Shown: positions 17,412 to 31,139 of the stretch, in pieces
Layout: the number at the start of each line of letters is the position of its first letter
Position numbering within the stretch: the stretch's first letter is position 1
Source: Solobacterium moorei
GTDB taxonomy: Bacteria > Bacillota_I > Bacilli_A > Erysipelotrichales > Erysipelotrichaceae
Assembly (NCBI RefSeq): GCF_036323475.1
Contig: NZ_AP028934.1
Coordinates: 744,001-808,000, forward strand
Direction of reading: 5' to 3'
DNA length: 64,000 nucleotides
The notes under the pieces: generated by a model
The model's database searches: none
Told to the model about the DNA's origin: nothing
Seen by the model: the letters and a program-made list of their open reading frames with translations, nothing else
Position numbers and translations under genes: made by a program

Positions 17412-17421
17412 ATTTTTTATT

Positions 17422-18753
17422 ATGGACAAGGACTTAGTTTTAGAGTGGATTAAAAGCAACAATTTAAAAGAATTACATGAATATTTAAAGAAACAGAATG
17501 TCGTTGATATTGCGGAGTTTCTCCACGAGTTGGATGATAGTACACTAGCAATCTTCTTTAGAATTCTAGAAAAAGAAGAAGCGGCGAATGTTTTCTCCTA
17601 TTTAGATAACGAAGAACGCAATCGTTTGATCAAGACCTTTAATAATGCTGAAATTGTAAACGTGATTAACGAACTATACTCTGATGACGCGATTGATTTT
17701 CTATCTGATATGCCAGCAAATCTGGTAACACAGCTGTTAGATAAAGTTGATGATGGTGTTCGCAAAGATATTAATCATTTATTAAAGTATAAGGATGATA
17801 CTGCAGGAAGTATCATGACGGTTGAATTTATTGAGTTTACAAAAGAGATGACAGTTGCAGACGCACTAGCAAAAATCAAGCGCGTTGGTATTGATAGTGA
17901 GACGGTGTATACCTGTTATGTAGTAGAAAACCGTAAACTAATTGGTATCGTCAGTGCAAAGAGTTTGATGTTAAGTGACTCTGATGTGCCTATCAAGGAC
18001 ATCATGAAGACAGAATTCATCTATGCATATACAAGTGATGACAAAGAAGACATCGCTAAAAAGATGAAGAAGTATGACTTGATTGCCTTACCTGTATTAG
18101 ATGTAGAAAACTGCATTGTTGGTATCGTAACATTCGACGATGCGATTGACGTCTTGACAGAAGAAACAACAGAAGACATGCAGAAGATGGCTGCAATTGT
18201 TGCGAATGATAAGCCATACCTAACAACATCTGTGTGGGAACATGCACGTAGCAGAATAGTTTGGCTATTAATCTTAATGTTTTCAGCAACATTGACAGGG
18301 AGTATTATCTCCAACTATGAACATGCCTTTGAGGTGATGCCAGTACTTGTATCCTTTATTCCTATGCTGATGGATACAGGTGGAAACTGTGGATCACAGA
18401 GTTCAACTTTGATTATCCGTGGTTTAGCGATTGATGAAATTAAGTTCAGCGATTTCTTCAAGGTTGTATTCAAGGAATTTAGGATCTCTATTGTTGTGGG
18501 TATAGTGCTAGGTTTAGCAAATGGTATCAGAATTGTTGTGCTAAATCATGACGTATATCTAGCAATTGTTGTTTCGGTTTCAATTGTTGTTACAGTCATG
18601 ATTTCTAAATTTGTTGGATGTGTGCTACCAATTATTGCAAAGAGATTGAAGATGGACCCAGCAATTATGGCTGCACCATTAATCACAACGATCGTAGATA
18701 CGCTAGCAATTATGGTGTACTTCTCAATCGCATCACAAATTTTCAATTTATAA
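17422..18753 (+). CDS. mgtE: Magnesium transporter MgtE
   Basis: A 443-aa Mg2+ channel/transporter. It has the N-terminal helical domain (about 1-120, with repeated DIAEFLHELDD-type motifs), a tandem CBS pair (about 125-250: DDTAGSIMTVEF, VPIKDIMKTEF, VGIVTFDDAIDV), a plug helix, and five membrane helices containing the pore motif PMLMDTGGNCGSQSSTLIIRGLA. In the family, Mg2+ binding to the N and CBS domains closes the pore. The start at 17422 has GGGAGG 10 nt upstream; the longer frame begins at an ATG within the structured leader. A second mgtE is at 47452. Confidence 0.95.
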   Translation: MDKDLVLEWIKSNNLKELHEYLKKQNVVDIAEFLHELDDSTLAIFFRILEKEEAANVFSYLDNEERNRLIKTFNNAEIVNVINELYSDDAIDFLSDMPANLVTQLLDKVDDGVRKDINHLLKYKDDTAGSIMTVEFIEFTKEMTVADALAKIKRVGIDSETVYTCYVVENRKLIGIVSAKSLMLSDSDVPIKDIMKTEFIYAYTSDDKEDIAKKMKKYDLIALPVLDVENCIVGIVTFDDAIDVLTEETTEDMQKMAAIVANDKPYLTTSVWEHARSRIVWLLILMFSATLTGSIISNYEHAFEVMPVLVSFIPMLMDTGGNCGSQSSTLIIRGLAIDEIKFSDFFKVVFKEFRISIVVGIVLGLANGIRIVVLNHDVYLAIVVSVSIVVTVMISKFVGCVLPIIAKRLKMDPAIMAAPLITTIVDTLAIMVYFSIASQIFNL

Positions 18754-18764
18754 GAGGAATTTTG

Positions 18765-18788
18765 GACCTTCATCATGAAGGTCTTTTT
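18765..18788 (+). terminator. Terminator of mgtE
   Basis: GACCTTCAT/ATGAAGGTC (9 bp, 1-nt loop as written, so really a slightly shorter stem) followed by TTTTT, 12 nt after the stop. Confidence 0.85.
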
Positions 18789-18898
18789 GCTAGATGTACA
18801 TATAAAGAGGGATACAAAGAGGAATGTGATAATCGAATAACGCGCTTGCGAAATATGAAATCAGTTGTAGAATGAATAACAGACGACAGGAGATTTTC

Positions 18899-19447
18899 AT
18901 GTATCCAACAGTAGGTTCATCAGTACATATTCAAAGTTTTAAACACGATGGAAGCTTGCATCGCACATGGTGTAAGGGTTTTGTTCTTGAGGCAGATGAG
19001 GATAGAATTGTAGCGGTTACTGACCATGCGTGGGTGATTGAAGCGGATAATCGTAAGTGGCTTACGCGTGAGCCGGCTGTATGTTTTTTCTATAGAAAGA
19101 AATGGTACAATGTCATCTCTATGATTCGTCACAGTGGCATCTACTATTACTGTAACTTGGCATCTCCAACAATTTATGATGGTGAAGCAATCAAGAATAT
19201 TGATTATGATTTAGATGTAAAGCTCTATCCAGATCGCACTTATCAAGTTCTTGATGAAAACGAATATTTTGAACATGCGAAAAAAATGAATTATTCAGAG
19301 GATGTTATGGATATCGTTGAAGCACAATTGGATAAGTTAATTACAGATATGGAAGAGGAGAAAGAACCGTTTAATAAAGAGTGTATTGACAAGTACTATC
19401 AGCTTTATTTAAAGATGAGTTCACATCAGAATATTGAGAAAGAATAA
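18899..19447 (+). CDS. DUF402 protein, probable nucleoside di/triphosphatase (Ntdp-like)
   Basis: A 182-aa DUF402 protein. The typical features are the N-terminal YPTVGSSVHIQSFKHDGSLHRTW, the WLTREPAVCFFYRKKWYNVISMIR segment, and the metal/phosphate-binding core YYCNLASP followed by KNIDYDLDVKLYPD and DENEYFEHA. Staphylococcal and bacillar members hydrolyse nucleoside tri- and diphosphates with a divalent metal. The start at 18899 is taken because AGGAGA precedes it by 7 nt. It stands alone between the mgtE terminator and the rRNA operon. Confidence 0.87.
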   Translation: MYPTVGSSVHIQSFKHDGSLHRTWCKGFVLEADEDRIVAVTDHAWVIEADNRKWLTREPAVCFFYRKKWYNVISMIRHSGIYYYCNLASPTIYDGEAIKNIDYDLDVKLYPDRTYQVLDENEYFEHAKKMNYSEDVMDIVEAQLDKLITDMEEEKEPFNKECIDKYYQLYLKMSSHQNIEKE

Positions 19448-19460
19448 GGTTTGAATTAGG

Positions 19461-19484
19461 TTTGGCAAACTTTCCAAATTTTTC
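19461..19484 (+). terminator. Possible weak terminator upstream of the rRNA operon
   Basis: TTTGG/CCAAA (5 bp, 8-nt loop) followed by TTTTTC, 14 nt after the DUF402 stop. The stem is short, hence the low confidence. Confidence 0.4.
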
Positions 19485-19506
19485 TCAAAAAAAGTCATAA
19501 AAGTAA

Positions 19507-19535
19507 TTGACAGAGGGATAGATACTTGGTATATT
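19507..19535 (+). promoter_or_regulatory. rRNA operon promoter
   Basis: A consensus -35 TTGACA (19507-19512), a 17-nt spacer and -10 TATATT (19530-19535), with an A/T-rich stretch just upstream that could act as an UP element. It is about 120 nt before the 16S gene. Confidence 0.85.
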
Positions 19536-19567
19536 AATACAGCACTCTTCGGAAGGAGAGGAGCAGA

Positions 19568-19588
19568 GATCTTTGAAAACTGAACAGG
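19568..19588 (+). other. 16S processing stem (5' arm) with boxA-like sequence
   Basis: The 21 nt beginning GATCTTTGAAAACTGAAC pair with 21231-21251 (beginning CCTGTTTAGTTTTGAG) across the whole 16S gene, allowing G-T pairs. This is the long stem cut by RNase III in bacterial rRNA precursors. The CTTTGAAAAC core is the boxA-like sequence common in Firmicutes rrn leaders. Confidence 0.75.
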
Positions 19589-19658
19589 AATAAGACACAA
19601 AAACAACGTCAAGCAAAAGGATACGAAGGAAAAGACTTCGTAAAATAAAAGAGTCAAT

Positions 19659-21184
<1,526 letters not shown>

Positions 21185-21413
21185 TAAGGAGAAAGATGTG
21201 AAGTAACAAGTTGTTGAAGAAGTTTTATTACCTGTTTAGTTTTGAGAGATCTCGCAAGAGGTAGCTCAGAAGGAAGTAGCTGTTCTTTGAAAACTGAATA
21301 ACAGAAGAAGACAATAGATAGGTCTTTTTCGAAAAGTTGTGATAACAAGATTAACTAAGAAAGTCTAAAACGAAATAGTTAACAGTTCTCGTAAAGCATA
21401 AACGTATATAAGT
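21185..21413 (+). other. 16S-23S spacer without tRNA genes
   Basis: About 230 nt with no tRNA. It holds the 3' arm of the 16S processing stem (21231-21251) and, at 21282-21304 (GTTCTTTGAAAACTGAATAA...), the 5' arm of the 23S processing stem, which pairs with 24359-24381 beyond the 23S gene. Confidence 0.8.
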
Positions 21414-24312
<2,899 letters not shown>

Positions 24313-24403
24313 ACGAGAGAACGCACACACGACTGTTTGAAAAAGACGAAGTCAGAAACTGTTATTTAGTTTTCAGGGAACAGAAGACCTGAAAGAAGAA
24401 AGA

Positions 24404-24508
24404 TCCGGTGATGATGGCGCAGTGGCCACACCTGTATCCATCCCGAACACAGAAGTTAAGCACTGTAGCGGCGAAAATAGCGCAAGCAAATCTAGCACGT
24501 TGCCGGGT
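24404..24508 (+). rRNA. rrf: 5S ribosomal RNA
   Basis: About 105 nt, with the conserved CCATCCCGAACACAGAAGTTAAGC and a terminal helix between TCCGGTG and the 3' TGCCGGGT. It is shorter than the usual ~116 nt of Bacilli; short 5S genes are known in the Mollicutes and related lineages, which agrees with an Erysipelotrichia host. Exact ends are uncertain by a few bases. Confidence 0.93.
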
Positions 24509-24512
24509 CATC

Positions 24513-24548
24513 GAGAGCATGGTTCTCCATCGCTCTCCCTTTTTTTAT
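24513..24548 (+). terminator. rRNA operon terminator
   Basis: GAGAGC/GCTCTC with an inner ATGG/CCAT stem, followed by CCTTTTTTT. Confidence 0.9.
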
Positions 24549-24616
24549 GTAAAGTTAGTGCTGACTTATAGCGCTTTTTATAAATCGTATTATAATAATT
24601 TGGTGAGGTTTTCTAT

Positions 24617-25069
24617 ATGAAAGATTTAAGATTAATAACGAAATCAGCTGATGAAACAAGAGAGCTTGGTTCTAAGATAGGTAAGCATAGTGAAGCAGGT
24701 ATGGTTATCTTATTAGATGGCGACTTAGGGGCTGGTAAGACTTGTTTGACACAAGGAATTGCAAAGGGATTAGATATTAATCGTAGTGTTACTAGTCCAA
24801 CATTTACAATTCAAAAAATTTATTATGGTCGACTGTTGCTAAATCATATTGATGCGTATCGTTTAGAGGGTGTTCATCAGGATCTAGGCTTTGATGAATA
24901 TTTGAATGATGAAGGGCTAACGGTTATTGAATGGTCACAGTTTAGTCCAGATTTAGTTCCTGAGGAGCATTTAAAGATTTCAATTCAATTATTGGAGAAT
25001 GGAGATCGTGAATTTACTTTTTATGCGATTGGAAAGCAGTATGAAGATTTATTGGGGGTTCTAGCATGA
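24617..25069 (+). CDS. tsaE: tRNA t6A biosynthesis ATPase TsaE
   Basis: A 150-aa P-loop ATPase that works with TsaB and TsaD to make threonylcarbamoyl-adenosine at position 37 of ANN-decoding tRNAs. Walker A is DGDLGAGKTCLTQG (about 33-46), switch-like VTSPTFTI follows, and HIDAYRL and VIEWSQF are the conserved C-terminal blocks. First gene of a compact tsaE-tsaB-rimI-tsaD operon; tsaB starts within its stop region (4-nt overlap). Length is typical. Confidence 0.95.
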   Translation: MKDLRLITKSADETRELGSKIGKHSEAGMVILLDGDLGAGKTCLTQGIAKGLDINRSVTSPTFTIQKIYYGRLLLNHIDAYRLEGVHQDLGFDEYLNDEGLTVIEWSQFSPDLVPEEHLKISIQLLENGDREFTFYAIGKQYEDLLGVLA

Positions 25070-25662
25070 TTACTTTATGTATGGATACAAGTCATATCTA
25101 TTTATCACTTGCGTTAATTCATGATGATGAAATTGTTGGTGAGGTACAGGAAGAGTGCTGGAAACATCAATCTGAGGAGATTTTTCCTAAGCTGGAAGAG
25201 ATGTTATCAAGGCTATCACTAAAGAGCGATGATATTGATCAGATTGTCATTACAAAGGGTCCTGGTAGTTACACGGGTGTTCGTATTGCAATGACGATTG
25301 CAAAAGTATTCTGTTCCATGACAAATAAGCCACTATATACACTTCCTACAATGTTGTTGTATGCAGGCATGGAAGATTGCCGTGTTGTATTGGATGCACG
25401 TGGTAAACGTGTATATACATGTGCATATAAAAATGGTAAGGCAGTCGAGGAAGAAAGAGTTGAATACATCGCTGATCTTGAAAATACAGTACTTGATGAA
25501 AAGATTATCGGTGATGGTCAATTATTTGGAAAAGAAACTTACTATCCAAATATGGCAAAGAACTTCTTATTATTAAAGAATGAGTGGCAGAAAGCAGAGA
25601 ATGTGCATTTGGTTGTGCCAGAATATTTAAAGTCATCGAATGCATATAACATTCATAAATAA
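25066..25662 (+). CDS. tsaB: tRNA t6A biosynthesis protein TsaB
   Basis: A 198-aa ASKHA-fold protein, the non-catalytic partner of TsaD. MDTSHIYLSLALIHDDEIVGE at the start, DQIVITKGPGSYTGVRIAMTIAKVF in the middle and VVLDARGKRVYTCAYKNGK are the family signatures. It is somewhat short of the ~220-230 aa usual for TsaB, ending soon after VHLVVPEYLKSSNAY. The rimI start codon overlaps its stop by one base. Confidence 0.93.
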   Translation: MITLCMDTSHIYLSLALIHDDEIVGEVQEECWKHQSEEIFPKLEEMLSRLSLKSDDIDQIVITKGPGSYTGVRIAMTIAKVFCSMTNKPLYTLPTMLLYAGMEDCRVVLDARGKRVYTCAYKNGKAVEEERVEYIADLENTVLDEKIIGDGQLFGKETYYPNMAKNFLLLKNEWQKAENVHLVVPEYLKSSNAYNIHK

Positions 25663-26105
25663 TGATTCGAAAGATGATAGAAGCAGATCTTGCGCAAGTT
25701 GCAGATCTTGAAAATATTTGTTTTCCAAAAGGGGGATGGACTTTAGAGCAGTTCCGCTATGAACTTTTGGAAAATCCTTTCTCCAACTTATTGGTATTTG
25801 AAGAAAATCAAATGATCATTGGGTACATTGATTGGTGGATTACCTATGAACAAGCACAGCTTGCGAATATTGCGGTTGATCCTTCTAGTCAGAAACAAGG
25901 TATTGGACAACAATTATTGAATGAGGCTCTTCGGGACGCAATTGAAGAAGAGTGTGAAAATATGACATTGGAAGTACGTATCTCAAATGAGCGTGCAATT
26001 CAATTCTATGAAAAAAATGGGTTTATTACGGTAAATACTCGCAAGAATTATTATGATGATGGCGAGCATGCATATCTAATGATTAAACCCTTAGGAGGTT
26101 TGTAA
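25662..26105 (+). CDS. rimI: Ribosomal-protein alanine N-acetyltransferase RimI
   Basis: A 147-aa GNAT enzyme. The acetyl-CoA binding motif is SQKQGIGQQLLNEAL (about 76-90, Q/RxxGxG/A type), with FYEKNGFI and NYYDDGEHAYLM toward the end, as in RimI proteins that acetylate the N-terminus of ribosomal protein S18. It is embedded between tsaB and tsaD, a very common arrangement in Firmicutes. Confidence 0.92.
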   Translation: MIRKMIEADLAQVADLENICFPKGGWTLEQFRYELLENPFSNLLVFEENQMIIGYIDWWITYEQAQLANIAVDPSSQKQGIGQQLLNEALRDAIEEECENMTLEVRISNERAIQFYEKNGFITVNTRKNYYDDGEHAYLMIKPLGGL

Positions 26106-27116
26106 ATGACATTGATTTTAGCATTAGAATCAAGCTGTGATGAAACAGCGTGTGCGATAATTAAAGATGGTAAAGAGATTTTATCCAATATTGTATCATC
26201 ACAGATAAATGTTCATACACAATATGGTGGTGTTGTGCCAGAAGTAGCTAGCCGTATCCACGTTGAAAATATCTCAACAGTTATCGATGAAGCGTTAAAG
26301 AAAGCCAATCTAACAATGGATGATATTGATGCGATTGCGTATACACAAGGACCAGGGCTGATTGGTTCTTTACATGTTGGCGTACAAGCGGCTAAGACAA
26401 TTGCTTGGACATTCCATAAGCCACTCATCCCGATTAACCATATGACAGGCCATATCTGGGCAAATAGCTTTGTGGCAGATTTAAAGTTTCCATTACTAGC
26501 GTTAGTGATTTCTGGGGGACACACACAGCTTGTATATATGGAAAATGATTGGGACTATAAAGTCATCGGTACAACAAAGGATGATGCGATTGGAGAAGCG
26601 TATGATAAGGTATCACGCGTATTAGGTACAGGTTATCCTGGTGGCCCAGTCATCGACCGTATGGCAAAAGAGGGCAAGGAACATTATAAGCTTCCAACCC
26701 CCAAGATCGATGGTGTATATGACTTTAGTTTCTCAGGCTTGAAGACTGCTGTATTGCAGTTAATTCAACGTGAAGAAAAAGCAGGTAATGAGATTATCAA
26801 AGAAGACGTAGCATATGCCTTCCAGGAAACTGCACTAGGACAACTGACAGGAAAGACATTACAGGCAATAGAGGATTTAAAGCCAACGATGCTAGTGCTG
26901 GCAGGTGGTGTAGCGGCAAATTCAAGATTAAGACAGTTAATGACTGAGAAGATGCAAGCATACCCAAATACACAACTCGTGATTCCACCAATGTATTGCT
27001 GCACAGATAATGCGGCGATGATTGGGGCAGTTGGTTATGTTGCGTATAAACATGGATTATTTGGAGATCTTGCTGCAGCAGCTGATCCAGGACTCATGAT
27101 GCCGGGTGAAGAATAA
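26106..27116 (+). CDS. tsaD: tRNA N6-adenosine threonylcarbamoyltransferase TsaD
   Basis: A 336-aa enzyme that transfers the threonylcarbamoyl group to A37 of tRNA. The features are LALESSCDETACAI at the N-terminus, SRIHVENIS with a metal-binding His, TQGPGLIGSLHVGVQ, the HxxxH metal motif HMTGHIWA (His residues about 109 and 113), LALVISGGHTQLV, and the C-terminal LAGGVAANSRLR. Starts on the base after the rimI stop. Essential in most bacteria. Confidence 0.97.
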   Translation: MTLILALESSCDETACAIIKDGKEILSNIVSSQINVHTQYGGVVPEVASRIHVENISTVIDEALKKANLTMDDIDAIAYTQGPGLIGSLHVGVQAAKTIAWTFHKPLIPINHMTGHIWANSFVADLKFPLLALVISGGHTQLVYMENDWDYKVIGTTKDDAIGEAYDKVSRVLGTGYPGGPVIDRMAKEGKEHYKLPTPKIDGVYDFSFSGLKTAVLQLIQREEKAGNEIIKEDVAYAFQETALGQLTGKTLQAIEDLKPTMLVLAGGVAANSRLRQLMTEKMQAYPNTQLVIPPMYCCTDNAAMIGAVGYVAYKHGLFGDLAAAADPGLMMPGEE

Positions 27117-27167
27117 AATTTAGCAATTTTTTCACAAATGGTGTTAAAATAGAGAACGGTGATAAAT

Positions 27168-27788
27168 ATGAGCGAAAAGAAAGTACCAAAGGCAACATTG
27201 CAACGATATCCTGTCTACTTAAAAGCATTGCGTAAACTACATGCGGATGGGATAAACAGAATTATGTCTAGGGAGTTGGCTGACTATGTATCAATCGAGT
27301 CAACAACGATTCGTCGTGACTTTAGTTTTTTAGGAAACCTTGGTAAGCAGGGTTATGGTTATAACGTTGAAGATTTAATCAGTATTTTCTCCAATCAGCT
27401 TGGAGTAAACTTCGATGAAAAGATTATTCTTGTTGGTGCTGGTAACCTTGGGAAAGCGTTATTAAATTACAATCACTGGAACCATATTGTTGGTGAAATC
27501 GTATGTGCATTCGATTTGCACCCAGAGAATGTAAAGAAGGCATCAGTACCTGTATATGGTATGGATGAGATAGCTGAAAAGATGCCAGAAGGCTGCCGTA
27601 TCGCTATTTTGTGTATCTCACAAGATGTACAGAAGACAGTAGATTTATTGGTTGCACACGGCATTCATGGATTTGTAAGTTTTGCGATGGAACATTTTTC
27701 AGTTCCATCAGGAGTGTATGTACGACATGTGGATGTCGTATCCAGTATTCAGGAATTGGTATTTGAAACCAATGCAATGAATAATTAA
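27168..27788 (+). CDS. rex: Redox-sensing transcriptional repressor Rex
   Basis: A 206-aa repressor that reads the NADH/NAD+ ratio. The N-terminal winged helix (KVPKATLQRYPVYLKALRKL, SIESTTIRRDFSFLG) binds DNA; the Rossmann domain carries the NAD motif LVGAGNLGKALLNY, and a C-terminal helix swaps between subunits. I start at ATG 27168 (MSEKKVPK); a GTG three codons upstream is possible. In anaerobic Firmicutes Rex controls fermentation and hydrogen genes, so the [FeFe]-hydrogenase is a plausible target, but no convincing Rex palindrome was seen upstream of it. Confidence 0.93.
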   Translation: MSEKKVPKATLQRYPVYLKALRKLHADGINRIMSRELADYVSIESTTIRRDFSFLGNLGKQGYGYNVEDLISIFSNQLGVNFDEKIILVGAGNLGKALLNYNHWNHIVGEIVCAFDLHPENVKKASVPVYGMDEIAEKMPEGCRIAILCISQDVQKTVDLLVAHGIHGFVSFAMEHFSVPSGVYVRHVDVVSSIQELVFETNAMNN

Positions 27789-27818
27789 TGCAAAAATAAG
27801 AATGGAGATTGAATAAGT

Positions 27819-29207
27819 ATGCCTACAGAAATGAGTATCCGCGAACTATATCAGTTGGCGAAAGATGGAACAACACTAGAACTAGACCAGTTAGATTTTA
27901 TCCAACTACAGGGATGGGTTCGTACAAACCGTGCTGGTAAGAATGTGTCTTTTATTGCCTTAAATGATGGAACATTCTTTAAGAATGCACAGATTGTGTA
28001 TTCTTCTGATACTCTTTCCAATTACGCTGAAGCTGCGAAGTATTTAACAGGTACAGCAATTTCTGTTGTTGGTAAATTTATATTAACACCAGAAGCTTCT
28101 CAGCCATTTGAAATTCAGGCAACTGAAATCAATTTAGAAGGTGAATGTGATAGCACATATCCTTTACAGAAGAAGAGACATACATTTGAATACTTGCGTG
28201 AAATTGGTCATTTAAGACCACGTACAAATACTTTCTCTGCTGTATTTAGAGTACGTTCTGTGCTAGCAATGGCAATTCACCAATTTTTCCAGGATCAAGG
28301 CTTTGTATATGTACATACACCAATCATCACAGGTGCTGATGCGGAAGGTGCAGGCGAAACATTTACAGTGACAACACGTGAAGATGGAAACTACGAAGAA
28401 GACTTCTTCGGCAAGCATGCGTCGCTAACAGTATCTGGCCAGTTACAGGCTGAAGCGTACGCAATGGCATTTAGAGATATCTATACATTTGGACCAACAT
28501 TCCGTGCAGAGAACTCTAATACAACAACACACGCAGCTGAATTCTGGATGATTGAACCAGAAATGGCATTTGCAGATTTAGATTACAGTATGGATGTTAT
28601 TGAGGATATGTTGAAGTACTGCATTAACTATGTTATGGAAATGTGTCCAGAAGAACTTGCATTCTTCAATGAAAGAATTGATACATCTTTATTAGAACGG
28701 CTTGAACATGTAAGAACTTCAAACTTCAAGCGTTTGCCATACACAGAAGCAATCGAAATCTTAAAGAATGCGGATGTGAAGTTTGAAAACAACAACATTC
28801 ACTGGGGTATGGATTTAAACACAGAGCATGAACGTTACATTACAGAAAAGGTTGTTAAAGGACCAACATTCTTAATCGACTACCCAGAAGAAATCAAGGC
28901 ATTCTATATGCGTCGTAATGACGATGGCAAGACAGTTGCGGCATGTGATCTATTAGTACCAGGTGTTGGTGAACTGGTTGGAGGAAGCCAGCGTGAAGAA
29001 AGACTTGATATTCTTGAAAAGAAGATGGAAAGTCTTGGTATGAATGTAGAAGGTTACCAGTGGTATCTTGACTTACGTAGGTATGGTGGTTGCCAACACG
29101 CAGGGTTTGGTTTAGGATTTGAACGCTTAGTAATGTATATTACGGGTATGGAAAATATTCGTGACGTTGTTCCTTTCGCAAGAACACCACGAAACTTAAA
29201 TTTCTAA
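27819..29207 (+). CDS. asnS: Asparaginyl-tRNA synthetase
   Basis: A 462-aa class IIb synthetase. An N-terminal OB-fold anticodon-binding domain (about 25-110: [24 protein letters not shown]) precedes the catalytic core with motif 2 [21 protein letters not shown] and motif 3 [15 protein letters not shown]. The THAAEFWM and SNT pattern is asparaginyl rather than aspartyl. No T-box is present in the 30-nt gap after rex, so it is probably co-transcribed or controlled from further upstream. Confidence 0.96.
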   Translation: MPTEMSIRELYQLAKDGTTLELDQLDFIQLQGWVRTNRAGKNVSFIALNDGTFFKNAQIVYSSDTLSNYAEAAKYLTGTAISVVGKFILTPEASQPFEIQATEINLEGECDSTYPLQKKRHTFEYLREIGHLRPRTNTFSAVFRVRSVLAMAIHQFFQDQGFVYVHTPIITGADAEGAGETFTVTTREDGNYEEDFFGKHASLTVSGQLQAEAYAMAFRDIYTFGPTFRAENSNTTTHAAEFWMIEPEMAFADLDYSMDVIEDMLKYCINYVMEMCPEELAFFNERIDTSLLERLEHVRTSNFKRLPYTEAIEILKNADVKFENNNIHWGMDLNTEHERYITEKVVKGPTFLIDYPEEIKAFYMRRNDDGKTVAACDLLVPGVGELVGGSQREERLDILEKKMESLGMNVEGYQWYLDLRRYGGCQHAGFGLGFERLVMYITGMENIRDVVPFARTPRNLNF

Positions 29208-29271
29208 ATGAAATAATGATATGGGAGTGGTAATGCAAACGGCTGCCACTTCCATTTTTATGGAGGTAACG

Positions 29272-31137
29272 ATGTTATATCAAGTTAGTAAAGCCTCAAA
29301 ATATTATGGCGTCGATACAATCTTTGAAGATGTTAATTTTGAGATTAAAGGTACAGAGAAGATTGCCCTCGTTGGCAGAAATGGTTGTGGTAAAACAACA
29401 TTTTTGCGTTGCATGTGTGGGGAAGAACAATTTGATAAAGGTACCATCTCACAACAGAATAATACGGTGATAGGCTACTTATCACAGAAGGTATTACCAC
29501 ATGATGAAAGAACTGTTGAGGAAGAACTACGCCTTATTTATGAACCGGTATTTGTGATGCAAACAAGAATGCATGAATTAGAAAAGCAAATGGAAATAGA
29601 TGCTAGTGAAAAGGTCCTTGCGCAATACGCTAGTGTTCAAGAACAGTTTGAAGCGATGAATGGATATCATTGGGAATCGGAGATGAAAACAGTTTTTACG
29701 CGTTTTGGCTTTCCAGTTGAAGACCTTCAAAAGAAAATTGGAGAATTCTCTGGTGGACAAAAGACACGTATTGCATTCGTAAAACTACTATTATCAAAAC
29801 CAGATGTCTTATTGTTGGATGAACCTACAAACCATTTGGATATTGATGCGATTGAGTGGTTGGAAGGCTATGTAAAGAATTATCCAAAGGCTGTAGTAAT
29901 TGTGTCGCATGACCGTATGTTCTTAGATCATACAGTGGACGTTGTATATAATATGGAATATGGAAAGATGAAACGCTATTCAGGAAACTATTCCAACTAT
30001 GTAATTCAACGTGAAAATGATATCGAGCGCCAACAATCCGCGTACGCAAGACAGCAGAAAGATATTCAGCGTTTAGAGGCGTTAATTGAGAAGTTTCGTT
30101 ATAAAAAGAATAAGGCGGCTTTTGCGCAATCTAAAATCAAATACTTGGAGCGTATGGATCGTATTGAAGTTGACCAAACAGATGACAAGACATTTCACGC
30201 TAAGTTTACACCTCGTGTAAAGGGTGGTGAGAAAGTATTGGAAGTTGAAAATCTTGCGATTGGATATGACCATGTTCTTACGACAATTTCAATGAAGATG
30301 CGTCGTGGAGATAGAATTGCAATCATTGGTCCAAATGGTACAGGGAAATCGACGTTTGTAAAGACACTGATGAATATTGTTCCTGCTTTATCTGGCAGTT
30401 TCTTATTTGGTCATCAAATCGAACAAGGATATTTTGATCAGCAGCTTGCACAATTCTCTTCCGGTAAAACAGTTTTAGAAGAAGTATGGGATGAATATCC
30501 AGATTTAGATCGAACAGCTGTTCGTAGTGTATTAGGACAGTTTCTATTCTCTGCAGATGATGTATTCAAAACAGTTGATGTCTTATCAGGTGGAGAGAAG
30601 GTACGTCTATCTTTTGTAAAACTATTATTACAGCATGCTAACATGTTAATACTAGATGAACCAACAAACCACTTAGACATCCCGGGCAAGGAAGCTCTGG
30701 AATTATCCTTAAAGGGATTTACCGGCTCAATATTATTTGTTTCGCATGATCGTTACTTTATTCAACAGATGGCAACGGGTCTATTGATTCTAAGTAATGA
30801 TGGTTGTAAGTTTGTGAATCAAACCTATGACGAGTATATGAATCAAGAACCTGTACAAATGACTGAAGTGAAACAAACAAGTAGTGAACCGAATTCAAAA
30901 AAGGAAGTGAAGAGAGCACTATCACCAGAAGCACGTCGTCGTGAGATTGCGAAACTTGAGCGGTTGATTACAGAAAAAGAAGTAGAGTTAGAAGAAATGC
31001 GTGAGCTTCGCTTTGAACCAGAATATTATCAAGATTATCAAAAGATGAATGATCTCGACCAAGATATCGATGATATTCATAATGAGTTAGCACATCTAGA
31101 AGAAAGATGGGCATCATTGTTAGAAGAAGTATCATAA
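29272..31137 (+). CDS. ABC-F family ATPase (ribosome-associated, YdiF/YfmR-like)
   Basis: A 621-aa soluble protein with two ABC domains and no membrane part. The first domain has GRNGCGKTT and FSGGQKTRIAF, the second GPNGTGKST and LSGGEKVRLSF; both Walker B regions read LLLDEPTNHLDI / LILDEPTNHLDI. A charged interdomain linker of about 80 residues (around 230-310) is the ribosome-tRNA interacting arm, and the C-terminus (from about 530) is a Glu/Arg-rich coiled coil. ABC-F proteins bind the ribosomal E site and relieve stalling; some give antibiotic resistance. Which subfamily cannot be settled by eye. Start at 29272 has TGGAGG upstream. Confidence 0.92.
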   Translation: MLYQVSKASKYYGVDTIFEDVNFEIKGTEKIALVGRNGCGKTTFLRCMCGEEQFDKGTISQQNNTVIGYLSQKVLPHDERTVEEELRLIYEPVFVMQTRMHELEKQMEIDASEKVLAQYASVQEQFEAMNGYHWESEMKTVFTRFGFPVEDLQKKIGEFSGGQKTRIAFVKLLLSKPDVLLLDEPTNHLDIDAIEWLEGYVKNYPKAVVIVSHDRMFLDHTVDVVYNMEYGKMKRYSGNYSNYVIQRENDIERQQSAYARQQKDIQRLEALIEKFRYKKNKAAFAQSKIKYLERMDRIEVDQTDDKTFHAKFTPRVKGGEKVLEVENLAIGYDHVLTTISMKMRRGDRIAIIGPNGTGKSTFVKTLMNIVPALSGSFLFGHQIEQGYFDQQLAQFSSGKTVLEEVWDEYPDLDRTAVRSVLGQFLFSADDVFKTVDVLSGGEKVRLSFVKLLLQHANMLILDEPTNHLDIPGKEALELSLKGFTGSILFVSHDRYFIQQMATGLLILSNDGCKFVNQTYDEYMNQEPVQMTEVKQTSSEPNSKKEVKRALSPEARRREIAKLERLITEKEVELEEMRELRFEPEYYQDYQKMNDLDQDIDDIHNELAHLEERWASLLEEVS

Positions 31138-31139
31138 TA

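Noticed and set aside
17235-17421. M-box (ykoK) magnesium riboswitch upstream of mgtE
   Set aside because: The expected conserved M-box core was not found and the leader is shorter than the usual ~160-170 nt. Reported instead as an unassigned structured leader.
27117-27167. Rex operator upstream of rex
   Set aside because: Only one half of the TTGTGAA/TTCACAA palindrome (TTCACAA) is present, which is expected by chance in such A/T-rich sequence.
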